Below, piece by piece: positions 18,155 to 26,776 of a stretch of DNA of 64,000 nt. The DNA is taken from NCBI GenBank assembly GCA_963627995.1, contig CAVGCV010000002.1, forward strand, positions 124,001 to 188,000, given 5' to 3'. Source of the stretch: UBA3839 sp963627995 (lineage in GTDB: Bacteria; Bacteroidota; Bacteroidia; Bacteroidales; Bacteroidaceae). The notes beneath the pieces are model-generated. The model was not told the origin of the DNA, did not search any database, and saw nothing but the letters and a program-made list of their open reading frames with translations. A program made the translations under genes and the position numbers. Positions within the stretch are counted from its first letter, which is position 1, and the number at the start of each line of letters is the position of its first letter.

Positions 18155-20229
18155 AGCTCAATCTGCCGCCTGCCGTCGATGAAGTCGTCCCACTCCGCGT
18201 CGGTCCAGCGTTCCCCGTCCGTCTCCGCCAGCTGCCTGAGCCCCTCCCTCAGCTGCTGCCGGTCGGCCGCCGTGTTGATTTGCGCCAGCACGCCGCGCAG
18301 CACGGCCGACCTGTCGTCGATGCGCCTCATGCCCTCGCTGAACGCGCGCCGAAGCCGCACCGCCTCCTCGTCGTGCCGGTGCGCGGCCGCCGCGTCCCTC
18401 AGCCGCGCGGCCTGGAGGCGCAGCCATTCCTTCACGAACTCCGCGCCCGCCGCCACCACGGCATTGCGCGCGTCCGTCCGCTCCGTCTCCGCGGCGGCCG
18501 CGGCGGGCGCTTCCGGCGCGCGCGCCTCGGCGGCCAGCTCTTCGCCCAGCAGCTCGATGCCCTTCAGCACCTGCTCCGGCAGCTCCGCGCGCGCAAAGTC
18601 GTCGGCCTTCACCGGGTTTCTCAAGTCCTCGTCGACACCGCTCTCCACAATCCGCCTCGCCACGCGCAGCAGCCCCAGCATGTCGGCCAGGCGGGCGAGC
18701 ATCCTGCGCCGCACCTCCGGGTCGGTCTTCACCACCTCGAGCATGTGCCTTTCTATCGCGCCGAGCCGCACCTGCAGGTCCGCCACGCGCGCCGCGTCGG
18801 CGCTCCGCATCCGCTCCTGCGCCGCCAAGTCCTTGCGGTCGAGGTCGAGGTCCACCTTCAGCGTCTCGTACCTGTTCACCACCGGCGCGCAGCGCTCCGT
18901 CCATTCGTACACGGCGCGGTTGTACGCCCTGCGCGCGCCGCCCAGCGTGAGCAGCCGCTTCCAGGCGGGCGGGAACTTGGGCTTCTCGCGCAGCGCCTCC
19001 GCATAGCGGTCGCACATGCCCCTCAGCAGCTCCCGGCACTCGTCGATGTGCGTGCGGTAGTAGGCGATGTTGATGTCGGCATCGACAACGGCGCGCTCCA
19101 GCCGCCCCATGCTCGCAATCAGCTGCTCGCGCTCGTCGCGCAGCTCCCGCGCCTCGTCGCACTGGTAGACCGAGTCCACCAGCGCGCGCAGGTCGTCGTC
19201 CAGCACGCGGCCGGCATGGCGGTAGAACGCCGTGGCGCGCGGGACATAGAGGTCGTTGAGCAGCTTGAACACCTGGAGCAGCCGCGAGAGGTCTGCGTTG
19301 ATGTTCGCGGCGTCGTGCCGAACGTGGGTCTTCAGGTTCAGCAGGTCGGCGCGCAGCCGGTGCGTCTTCACCCCCGCGCCCACGTAGTGCTTCACCAGCC
19401 CCACGCCGGCGGCCACCAGCCCCATCTGCCTGCTGTCGAGCGTGCGGTAGGCCACCGCCGCCGTCTCCAGCGCCGAGGTGAAGCCCTCCGAAATCTCCGC
19501 CAGCAGGTCGGACGAGCGCGACATCACCGCCGCGTACTCCAGCCTCACCTGCCCCAGCATCTGCTGCACGTCGAGCCAGCGAACCGCGGCGAAGTCGAAC
19601 ATTTCCGGCGCGACGACCTTGATGCGGTCGCCGTAGATGTCCACCAGCGCGGCGGCGTAGCGGCGGTACACCTGCTCCACCTTGCCGCGCAGGTCCACGA
19701 ACGTCGCCACCAGCTCGCCGATGCGGCAGCGCGCCTCCTCGTAGCCGTCCACCATCCGCGTGTAGCGCGCCAGCAGCGCGCCGGCCTCCTTCTGCACGGC
19801 CTCCACGCCGCCCGTGCCCTTCAGCACGCCCATCACCGTGCCGCCGTACTTGTCGGCCAGCGCGGCGACGGCCTGCTCCACCTGCGCGCGCAGCCCGTCG
19901 AGGGCGCGCCCGCCGCGGTCGAGCTGGCGCTCCGCCATGCCCAGGGCCTCGCCGTCCTTGCCGCGCGTGAGCAGGGCGTGGATCTCCTGCTCCTCCACCA
20001 GCGTGCGGTTGCGCTGGTTGTTGACGAACGCGTCGCGTATGCGCGCGTCGCGCCCGTACCGCTCGTAGGCTTCCCACACGAGCTCCCCGACGGCCGCCGA
20101 GTCGCCGCCCACGCCCAGTTTCTTCAGCTCGTAGGCCAGGTCCGAGCGCGTATAGACGCTCTTTCCGTCCGCCAGCCGCCCGGCCAGGTCGGACACCGCC
20201 TGCAAGAGTTGTTCCTTATCCATGGTCAC
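18151..20229 (-). CDS. Large helical protein of unknown function
   Basis: I do not recognise this 692-residue protein. It has no signal peptide and is almost entirely predicted helix with long charged heptad-like stretches (about 75-140, 150-210, 350-420, 450-540), so coiled coil is likely. The only mildly hydrophobic segment is MGLVAAGVGLVKHYVGAGV, in the middle. An Ala/Glu-rich linker near 575-595 separates a C-terminal helical part. The gene is very GC-rich. Its stop overlaps the start of the DUF4112 membrane-protein gene, which suggests a membrane-associated complex. The start could be ATG 20229 or the ATG two codons later. Confidence 0.8.
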   Translation of the reverse strand: MTMDKEQLLQAVSDLAGRLADGKSVYTRSDLAYELKKLGVGGDSAAVGELVWEAYERYGRDARIRDAFVNNQRNRTLVEEQEIHALLTRGKDGEALGMAERQLDRGGRALDGLRAQVEQAVAALADKYGGTVMGVLKGTGGVEAVQKEAGALLARYTRMVDGYEEARCRIGELVATFVDLRGKVEQVYRRYAAALVDIYGDRIKVVAPEMFDFAAVRWLDVQQMLGQVRLEYAAVMSRSSDLLAEISEGFTSALETAAVAYRTLDSRQMGLVAAGVGLVKHYVGAGVKTHRLRADLLNLKTHVRHDAANINADLSRLLQVFKLLNDLYVPRATAFYRHAGRVLDDDLRALVDSVYQCDEARELRDEREQLIASMGRLERAVVDADINIAYYRTHIDECRELLRGMCDRYAEALREKPKFPPAWKRLLTLGGARRAYNRAVYEWTERCAPVVNRYETLKVDLDLDRKDLAAQERMRSADAARVADLQVRLGAIERHMLEVVKTDPEVRRRMLARLADMLGLLRVARRIVESGVDEDLRNPVKADDFARAELPEQVLKGIELLGEELAAEARAPEAPAAAAAETERTDARNAVVAAGAEFVKEWLRLQAARLRDAAAAHRHDEEAVRLRRAFSEGMRRIDDRSAVLRGVLAQINTAADRQQLREGLRQLAETDGERWTDAEWDDFIDGRRQIEL

Positions 20230-20260
20230 AAAGTGTTAAGTCGTTCGTTTCTTGTCGCGC

Positions 20261-21250
20261 TCACTCCGCCCGCGCCTCCGCGCCGCCCAGCCGGAACTCC
20301 GCCACCACGGGCAGGTGGTCGCTGCTGCCGCCGTGGTAGTGCGTGCCGAGGTACGTGCGCCGGGGCTTCGATTCCCCGTACGCGCGGTCGCGCTCCATGA
20401 GCGAGGGCAGCTCCACGCGGCGCACCGACCGCGGCACGAGCGCCACGCCGCTGCCGCGCCGCAGCATCCGCTCGCTCACCAGCAGCTGGTCGAGCCACTC
20501 CCAGCGGCCGCGGAACTTGTGCGAGCCGCCGCGCAGGCCCACCATCAGGTTGCGCAGCGGCGCGAGGTGGCGCGGGGCGGAGTTGAAGTCGCCGCCCGCG
20601 ACGATGTTCGCCGCCGCCCGCACGCCGGCCACGGAGTCGGCGCTCGCACGCAGCAGGCGCAGCAGCTCGGAGCGCTTCGCCCTGCCCTCGCCCGCGCCGA
20701 GCCGCGAGGGCAGGTGCACCACGAACACGTCCAGCGTGTCGCCCGTCGCCACCACGCCCGTGGCGTGGAGGATGTCGCGCGTGGGCGCGTAGCCGTTCGC
20801 GCGCAGGTAGCCGTCGGCCAGCCCGAAGTGCCGCCACCCCACGAGGCGGAACGCGCGGGGCGCGTAGAGCAGGGCCACGCTGATGCCGCGCGGGTCGCGC
20901 GAGGGGGCGAGCAGGTAGGCGTAGCCGTGCCGGCGCATGCGCGGGTGGAGGGCCAGCTGCCGCAGCACCGCGCCCGTCTCCACCTCCTGCAGGAGCACCA
21001 GCTCGGGCGGCATGCCGCCCGCGGCGCTGTCGATGGCGGCCGCCACCTGCGCCACCTTCCGCTCCAGCCGCTCCCTCGTCCAGCGCATCCGCCCGCCGGG
21101 CAGGAAGTCGCCGTCCGCGTGCCCGAGGGTGCGGCGCGTGTCGAAGAAGTTCTCGCAGTTGTAGCTCATCACGGCCAGCCGCTGCGCGACGGCCGCCCCG
21201 GACGCGCACGCCGCCAGCAGCGCCACCGCCGCCGCGAGCCGCCTACACAT
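20261..21250 (-). CDS. Secreted endonuclease/exonuclease/phosphatase family protein
   Basis: A 329-residue EEP-fold protein, exported by a signal peptide (1-22, ending AVAQ). Family landmarks are present in order: MSYNCENFF (metal/phosphate site Asn), LLQEVE (metal-binding Glu), GGDFNSAP (DxN) and SSDHLPVVAEF (catalytic Asp-His). The substrate could be nucleic acid or a phospho-ester such as an inositol phosphate or sphingomyelin-like lipid; the sequence does not decide. The start overlaps the end of the acyl-CoA synthetase gene by 8 bases. Confidence 0.87.
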   Translation of the reverse strand: MCRRLAAAVALLAACASGAAVAQRLAVMSYNCENFFDTRRTLGHADGDFLPGGRMRWTRERLERKVAQVAAAIDSAAGGMPPELVLLQEVETGAVLRQLALHPRMRRHGYAYLLAPSRDPRGISVALLYAPRAFRLVGWRHFGLADGYLRANGYAPTRDILHATGVVATGDTLDVFVVHLPSRLGAGEGRAKRSELLRLLRASADSVAGVRAAANIVAGGDFNSAPRHLAPLRNLMVGLRGGSHKFRGRWEWLDQLLVSERMLRRGSGVALVPRSVRRVELPSLMERDRAYGESKPRRTYLGTHYHGGSSDHLPVVAEFRLGGAEARAE

Positions 21251-22856
21251 AGAGGTAGCGCTTGATGTTGCGCTTGGGCGTCTTCTCGAACTCCTCGTCG
21301 CGCGCCTCCAGCGCGGCGAGCCGGTAGAAGGGCGGCAGCAGGGCGTTCACGTGGTCGCGGTAGCGGCCGAGCTGCGCCGCGAAGTCGGCGCGCGTCATGC
21401 CGTGGCGGCGGAGCGTGTCGTCCGACGTGTGGACCAGGCCCACGAGGCGCGTGCCGCGCTGCACCACCACGCACTCGTCGATGAGCGCGTGCCCCACGAG
21501 CTTCTCCTCGATTTCCTCCGGGTAGATGTTCTGTCCGCTCGGGCCGAGCAGCATGTTCTTCGAGCGCCCGCGGATGAAGACGTTCCCGCGCGCGTCCATC
21601 GTGCCCAGGTCGCCCGTGTGCAGCCACCCCTCCTCGTCGATGGCGGCGGCCGTCGCCGCGTCGTTCTTGTAGTAGCCGAGCATCACGTTCGCCCCGCGCG
21701 CGAGTATCTCGCCGGCCACGCGCCCGGGGTCCGCGCTGTCGATCCTCACCTCCATGCGCGGGGCGGCGACCCCGCACGAACCCTGCGCGAACGCGCGCCA
21801 GTCCTGGTAGCAGATGATGGGCCCGCACTCGGTCATGCCGTAGCCCACCGTGTAGGGGAAGTGGATGCGGCGCAGGAACGCCTCGACCTCGCTGTTGAAC
21901 GCCGCGCCGCCCACGATGACCTCGTACATGCTGCCGCCGAAGGCGGCGACGAGCTTGTTGCGGATCTTGCGGTAGACCAGCGCGCGCACGCCGGGGATGC
22001 GGAGCAGCCCGCGCATGCGCCGCGTGCGGAGCATGGGGAACACGCGCCCCTGCACGACTTTCTCCACGATGAGCGGGACGGCGACCACGATGTCGGGGCG
22101 CACGTCGGCGAAGGCCTGCAGCAGCACGCTCGGGCTGGGGGCCTTGGCGAGGAACGTGATGCGGCAGCCGATGCAGGTCTCGTAGAAGAACTCGAACGCG
22201 AACCCGTACATGTGCGCCAGCGGCAGGAGCGACAGCACGCGGCTGCGCCGCGCCAGCCCGAGCCTCTCGTCGGCGAACAGCACGTTCGACCAGATGCTGC
22301 GGTAAGGGAGCATCACGCCCTTCGAGTTGCCCGTCGAGCCCGACGTGTAGCTCAGCATGGCGAGGTCGTCGGCGACGTCGTCGAAGTAGCGCACCTCGGC
22401 GCGCCCGAAGTCCCCGCGCGCCCCGGCCGCGCCCACCTCGCCCATGTCCATCCACGCCCACGCGCCGCCGGCCGCGCCCGCCGCCGCCAGCTTCTGGAGC
22501 GTGGCGTCGCCGCCGATGAGCAGCCGCGCCTCGCTGTGGCGCAGGATGTTCGCCACCTGCTCGCCGCTGAAGTCGTGGAGCACGGGCACGGCCACGGCGC
22601 CGTAGGTCAGCGCCGACAGGAAGGCCACCGCCCAGCGGCTGCTGTTGCGGTCGCACAGCGCGATGCGGTCGCCGGCCTCCAGCCCCATGGCGCGGTAGCG
22701 CGCGTGGAGGGCGTGGACGGCGCGCGCCACGTCGGCGTAGGTGAACCGCACGTCCGTGCCGTAGTCCTCGTACGCGACGCAGTCCCAGTTCTCCAGTATG
22801 GACGTTTCCAATATGCGCATCAGCGACTTCGTGCGCTGGATGTATTCAGTCGACAT
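21243..22856 (-). CDS. AMP-forming long-chain acyl-CoA synthetase-like enzyme
   Basis: A 537-residue ANL-superfamily enzyme that adenylates a carboxylic acid, probably a fatty acid, and transfers it to CoA or another thiol. Seen are the P-loop SYTSGSTGNSKGVM, the VGYGMTECGP motif, GWLHTGDLG, and RGRSKNMLLGPSGQNIYPEEIE. The C-terminal catalytic Lys is in KTPKRNIKRYLYV. It is the first gene of a minus-strand cluster that ends with a lipid A deacylase-like gene, so a lipid theme is plausible. Confidence 0.92.
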   Translation of the reverse strand: MSTEYIQRTKSLMRILETSILENWDCVAYEDYGTDVRFTYADVARAVHALHARYRAMGLEAGDRIALCDRNSSRWAVAFLSALTYGAVAVPVLHDFSGEQVANILRHSEARLLIGGDATLQKLAAAGAAGGAWAWMDMGEVGAAGARGDFGRAEVRYFDDVADDLAMLSYTSGSTGNSKGVMLPYRSIWSNVLFADERLGLARRSRVLSLLPLAHMYGFAFEFFYETCIGCRITFLAKAPSPSVLLQAFADVRPDIVVAVPLIVEKVVQGRVFPMLRTRRMRGLLRIPGVRALVYRKIRNKLVAAFGGSMYEVIVGGAAFNSEVEAFLRRIHFPYTVGYGMTECGPIICYQDWRAFAQGSCGVAAPRMEVRIDSADPGRVAGEILARGANVMLGYYKNDAATAAAIDEEGWLHTGDLGTMDARGNVFIRGRSKNMLLGPSGQNIYPEEIEEKLVGHALIDECVVVQRGTRLVGLVHTSDDTLRRHGMTRADFAAQLGRYRDHVNALLPPFYRLAALEARDEEFEKTPKRNIKRYLYV

Positions 22857-22943
22857 CTGCTTCCTTTATTTACGGGAGGCACGCGCGCCGCTTGGCCCAA
22901 GTCCGCCGCGGCCCCACCGGACGTTCACAATCATTGACAAGCG

Positions 22944-22951
22944 CAAATATA
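22944..22951 (-). promoter_or_regulatory. Promoter -7 box of the acyl-CoA synthetase cluster
   Basis: TATATTTG on the minus strand matches TAnnTTTG and lies about 90 bases before the acyl-CoA synthetase ATG. Confidence 0.5.
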
Positions 22952-23061
22952 CAAAGTTTTTCGGCTACGCCACCCCGCGTTGCGCATTTTTCACCCAAAG
23001 TGAGCAGTTTTCGCGCCCCCCGCGCCGCCACGCCGCGGCGGGAGGCCGCTCCCGCCGCGCC

Positions 23062-23269
23062 GGAAAGCTGTCATGCGCGCGGAGAAAAGACGGGAACGCC
23101 GCGCCCGAAACTCAAAACCGCGTCGCGATTCCCGCAAAGCGCGACGCGGTTTCTACGAATCGCGACGTGGTTTATCAAAACCGCGACGCGGTTTTGACTT
23201 TCCAGCGCGGCGCGGCGGACTTTCCGGCGCGGCGTTCCCGTCTTTTCTCCGCGCGCATGGCGACTTTCC
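23062..23269. repeat. 208-base near-palindrome with inner GC-rich repeats
   Basis: Outer arms of 49 bases (23062-23110 and 23221-23269) are reverse complements with only four mismatches. The centre holds at least four CGCGACGCGGTTT-type units in both orientations, including a near-perfect palindrome at 23177-23195. The gap between the acyl-CoA synthetase and the first lipoprotein (22857-23585) holds this element and two promoters, but no convincing gene. Confidence 0.85.
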
Positions 23270-23471
23270 ACTGTGGCGCATGGCGACATCCTTCTGTGGC
23301 GGGAGCGGTGTCCGCGCGCGGCGGCAGAAGCATCTGCGCGCGGCGGCAGAAAGCGGCGCGCGCCGTGGCGGCGCAAGGCCTCCGCCGTGGCGGACGGGGG
23401 CGGCGGAACGGATATTTGGGGGCGCCGCGAAAAAAATCCGCGAAAGCGGCGGCGGAACGGAGGGGATTGCG

Positions 23472-23479
23472 TATATTTG
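23472..23479 (+). promoter_or_regulatory. Promoter -7 box of the first lipoprotein gene
   Basis: TATATTTG on the plus strand, about 107 bases before the ATG. The same GCGTATATTTGC context recurs before the next lipoprotein gene. Confidence 0.5.
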
Positions 23480-23585
23480 CCGAAAGCGGCGCGCGGCGTC
23501 CCGGCTGGGCGCGCGCGGCGGCGGACGAGAACTTTTGTGCGGGGCGCGGAGCCCCACTGTCAATGCCTTAAATACTGATTGGACC

Positions 23586-24158
23586 ATGAAGACGGCCACA
23601 TGGCTATGGGCAGCCGCGCTGACGGCGGCGACCCTGCTCTCCTCCTGCGGGGAGGAAGCGAAAAAGACAAGCAGAGAAAACGAGCGGAACGCGCGCGCCA
23701 TCGGCAACCGCTACGAGGGCGGCGCGCCGCAGGCGGATGCGCCGGAGGACGACGACATGCCGCAGCTGAACGTGGACGTCGGGACGCACGAGCGGATTGC
23801 CTACTTCCACCACTTCTTCAAGCGGTACGGGACGGGCGACGGCAGCAGCGTGTGGAACGGCCTGGCGTACACGGAGGAGTACCTGTCGCAGTTCACGCCC
23901 CGCGCCATCGGCAGCCTGAGGAAGGCCTACGGGGCTGGCTCGCTCGGGAACGAGGGGCTGGCCGTGTGGCTGTTCCGCCCGTCGGGCGACACGGGAGAGC
24001 GGTGCGAGGTGGTGAGTGTCACGGCGCTGGACGACGAGTGGCTGCGCGTGGTGGTGCGCGACACGCAGACGAACCGCCGCGAGCGGTACAAGGTGCGCGT
24101 GGTGGCGACGGACGCGGGCTACAAGATTGACGACGTGCAGAACAAGAACTACGACTGA
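23586..24158 (+). CDS. Lipoprotein, DUF3828-like family, paralogue 1
   Basis: A 190-residue lipoprotein. The signal ends in LLSSC and the acidic GEE after the Cys resembles the Bacteroidetes surface-export signal. The mature domain reads YFHHFFKRYG...YTEEYLSQFTPRAI...ERYKVRVVATDAGYKIDDVQN, a fold that recalls DUF3828/NTF2-like proteins. It is clearly related to the next lipoprotein (YFRGFFEKYA...YTDEYVAQFTPHGI...YRVRIVNDGGTYRIDDVEN). Function is unknown. The start ATG 23586 was chosen at the signal peptide; the frame is open far upstream through the palindrome. Confidence 0.8.
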   Translation: MKTATWLWAAALTAATLLSSCGEEAKKTSRENERNARAIGNRYEGGAPQADAPEDDDMPQLNVDVGTHERIAYFHHFFKRYGTGDGSSVWNGLAYTEEYLSQFTPRAIGSLRKAYGAGSLGNEGLAVWLFRPSGDTGERCEVVSVTALDDEWLRVVVRDTQTNRRERYKVRVVATDAGYKIDDVQNKNYD

Positions 24159-24248
24159 CGGCGGGAAAAGACGCCGCGCGCCGCCGCCCCGCACGCCGCC
24201 GGCGGGAAAAACGCGCGCGCCGCTGCCGGTTTTGCGGCAAAATGTGCG

Positions 24249-24256
24249 TATATTTG
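24249..24256 (+). promoter_or_regulatory. Promoter -7 box of the second lipoprotein gene
   Basis: TATATTTG, about 110 bases before the ATG of the second lipoprotein gene, in the same context as the box before the first one. Confidence 0.5.
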
Positions 24257-24365
24257 CACGGCTGCCGCCGCCTGGCGGCGCATCCGCGCCATCATCCGCC
24301 CCACGGCCCGACGCCGTCCGCCCCATGACCCGACATTATTCACCCCATAACACAACAAGCGACGT

Positions 24366-24902
24366 ATGAATACACTGAGACAACTGGGCGTGGCCGCCCT
24401 CGCGCTGGGCCTCGCGCTCGCCTCCTGCGGCCAGGACGGACGGAAGGAGGCAGCCGGCGGCGCGGCCGCGGGCGACAGCATCGCGCAATCCGGCACGGAG
24501 GCGGCGGACGGCGCGGCCGGCGGCGAGGCGGCGGCGATGGAGCGGTATTTCCGCGGCTTCTTCGAGAAATACGCGTCCTACGAGGGCGACAACCCCGACG
24601 TGGCGGGCCCCGAGGGCTACACCGACGAGTACGTGGCGCAGTTCACGCCGCACGGCATCGAGGTGATGCGCGCCATCAACGGCAGCGACTACAGCCTCGC
24701 GGAGCACATCTTCAAGTCGAGCGAGGTGCAGGAGAGCTACCTCATCGACGCCATGGCGCCCGAGGCGGACGGATGGTTCACGGTGACGGTGACGGGCTAC
24801 AGCCCGGAAAGCGCGAAGCAGACGTACCGCGTGCGCATCGTGAACGACGGCGGCACGTACAGGATTGACGACGTGGAGAACACGAACTTCGACGCGGAAT
24901 GA
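24366..24902 (+). CDS. Lipoprotein, DUF3828-like family, paralogue 2
   Basis: A 178-residue lipoprotein with lipobox ALASC. After an Ala/Gly-rich tether (about 22-55) comes a domain homologous to the previous lipoprotein over its whole length, including the closing YRIDDVENTNFD. Duplication of the gene with its promoter is likely. Function is unknown. Confidence 0.8.
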   Translation: MNTLRQLGVAALALGLALASCGQDGRKEAAGGAAAGDSIAQSGTEAADGAAGGEAAAMERYFRGFFEKYASYEGDNPDVAGPEGYTDEYVAQFTPHGIEVMRAINGSDYSLAEHIFKSSEVQESYLIDAMAPEADGWFTVTVTGYSPESAKQTYRVRIVNDGGTYRIDDVENTNFDAE

Positions 24903-24967
24903 GCCGCCCCGCGCCCCGCGCCGCAGGCTGCGGCGCGGCCCACCGCAACAAGAACCACAACGACACG

Positions 24968-26668
24968 ATGAAAACGAGAAGACTGACCACGGCGGCGCTG
25001 GCCGCCGCATTCGCCGCGACGGCGGCATGGGCGCAGGACGCGCGCACGCAGGGCATGGCGGACGTGAACGGCGTGCGCGACGCGACGCTCGACTCGCTGG
25101 CCAAGGCCAACCAGGCGCGCCCCGTGAGCGGCTCGTCGCGCCGCGGGACGAACCCCGTGCTGTTCCTCGTGGGCAACAGCACGATGCGCAACGGCACGCT
25201 CGGCAACGGCAGCAACGGCCAGTGGGGCTGGGGCTACTACGCCCACGCGTTCTTCGACGAGGAGAAGGTGAGCGTGGAGAACCACGCGCTGGGCGGCACC
25301 AGCCCGCGCACGTTCTACCGCCGGCTGTGGCAGCCCGTGGCGGAGGGCATCCGTCCGGGCGACTACGTGGCGCTCGAGCTGGGGCACAACGACAACGGGC
25401 CGCTCGCCGAGGGGCGCGCCCGGGCGAGCTACGTGCCGCCGGCGCCGGCGGGCAGCGGCGCGCCGCAGCTGGCCGACGACTCCATCCGCGTGCGCGTCAG
25501 GGAGACGGGCGCGGAGGAGACGGTCTACACGTTCGGCGGATACGTGCGCCGCTTCGTGCGCGACGTGCGCGCCCGGGGAGCGACGCCCATCCTGCTCACG
25601 CTCACGCCGCGCAACGCCTACGTGGGCGGCGGGCGCGAGATTGACCGCAAGCTGACGACGTTCACGCCGTGGATCAAGGCCCTGGCCAGCGAGCTCGGCG
25701 CGCCGTGCATCGACCTGAACGACCGCTCGGCGGCGAAGCTCGAGCGCTACGGGAAGTGGAAGGCGGACTACCACTTCTTCGGCGACAAGATACACTCGTC
25801 GAAGTTCGGCGCGCAGATGAACGCGGCGTCGTTCGCCGAGGGGCTCGCCGACAGCGACGACCCGCAGCTGGCCGCGCTGAAGGCGTGCGTGGACACGGGG
25901 CGCGTGCGCCCCGCCAGCCTGAAGGACAGGGCGGAGGACGCCCGCCCCGCCGGCGCGGGGGGCGGGAAGAAGAAGCCCACCGTGTTCCTCACGGGAGACT
26001 CGACCGTGAAGAACGCCGACGAGGACGAGGACGGGATGTGGGGCTGGGGCTCGCAGGCCTACACGGTGTTCGACCGGAAGAAATGCACGGTGGTCAATGC
26101 GGCGAAAGCCGGACGCTCCACGCGCACTTACCTGAACGAGGGCCGCTGGGACGCGGTGTACAACTCGGTCGAGCCCGGCGACTACGTGCTCATCCAGTTC
26201 GGCCACAACGACATCGGCGGCATCGACAGGCAGAAGGAGCGCGGCGTCATCGCGTCGGCGGCGGACACGTGCCACGTCTACAGGCTGGAGTCGAGCGGGC
26301 AGTACGAGGTCGTCTACTCGTTCGGGTGGTACCTGAAGAAGTTCATCGGCGACGTGCGCGAGAAGGGCGGCCACCCAGTCCTCGTGAGCCTGACGCCCCG
26401 CAACGAGTGGCCGGGCGGCAAGGTGGAGCGCCGCAACGACAGCTACGGGAAATGGTACCGGCAGGTGGCCGCGGAGACCGGCGCGGAGTTCGTCGACCTG
26501 CACAACATCACGGCCGACGCGCTCGACAAGATGGGGCGCGAGAAGGCCGCGGCCATGTTCAACAACGACCACACGCACACGTCGCTCGCGGGAGCCCGCC
26601 TCAACGCCCGCGGCGTGGCGAAGGGGCTGCGGGCGGTGAAGTCGCCGCTGCGCAAATGCCTGAAATAA
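24968..26668 (+). CDS. Secreted tandem-domain rhamnogalacturonan acetylesterase-like protein
   Basis: A 566-residue secreted protein with two SGNH/GDSL domains of the CE12 type. A signal peptide ends at AWAQ. Domain one (about 62-310) has GNST (S71), LGHNDNG and a DKIH dyad; its first block has Asn where the family usually has Asp (GDS). Domain two (about 335-560) has canonical GDST (S345), FGHNDIG and DHTH. Both catalytic triads look intact. Expected activity is removal of acetyl groups from pectic sugars in the periplasm or outside the cell. The gene lies between lipoprotein genes, 65 bases after the second. The start at MKTRRLTTAA begins the signal peptide; the frame extends 23 codons further upstream. 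Confidence 0.87.
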   Translation: MKTRRLTTAALAAAFAATAAWAQDARTQGMADVNGVRDATLDSLAKANQARPVSGSSRRGTNPVLFLVGNSTMRNGTLGNGSNGQWGWGYYAHAFFDEEKVSVENHALGGTSPRTFYRRLWQPVAEGIRPGDYVALELGHNDNGPLAEGRARASYVPPAPAGSGAPQLADDSIRVRVRETGAEETVYTFGGYVRRFVRDVRARGATPILLTLTPRNAYVGGGREIDRKLTTFTPWIKALASELGAPCIDLNDRSAAKLERYGKWKADYHFFGDKIHSSKFGAQMNAASFAEGLADSDDPQLAALKACVDTGRVRPASLKDRAEDARPAGAGGGKKKPTVFLTGDSTVKNADEDEDGMWGWGSQAYTVFDRKKCTVVNAAKAGRSTRTYLNEGRWDAVYNSVEPGDYVLIQFGHNDIGGIDRQKERGVIASAADTCHVYRLESSGQYEVVYSFGWYLKKFIGDVREKGGHPVLVSLTPRNEWPGGKVERRNDSYGKWYRQVAAETGAEFVDLHNITADALDKMGREKAAAMFNNDHTHTSLAGARLNARGVAKGLRAVKSPLRKCLK

Positions 26669-26670
26669 CC

Positions 26671-26737
26671 CGCCGCCGGCCGCGCCTTGGCCGCCTCCAC
26701 GAGGCGCCGGCGCGCAGCCGGCGCGCAGCCGGCGGCG
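26671..26737 (+). terminator. Possible terminator after the tandem esterase
   Basis: Ten-base arms CGCCGCCGGC (26671-26680) and GCCGGCGGCG (26728-26737) enclose further GC-rich repeats. No U-tract follows directly, so the call is weak. Confidence 0.35.
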
Positions 26738-26776
26738 CAACGACATTTTGTTACACCCTTAATACTTTTTCAAACG

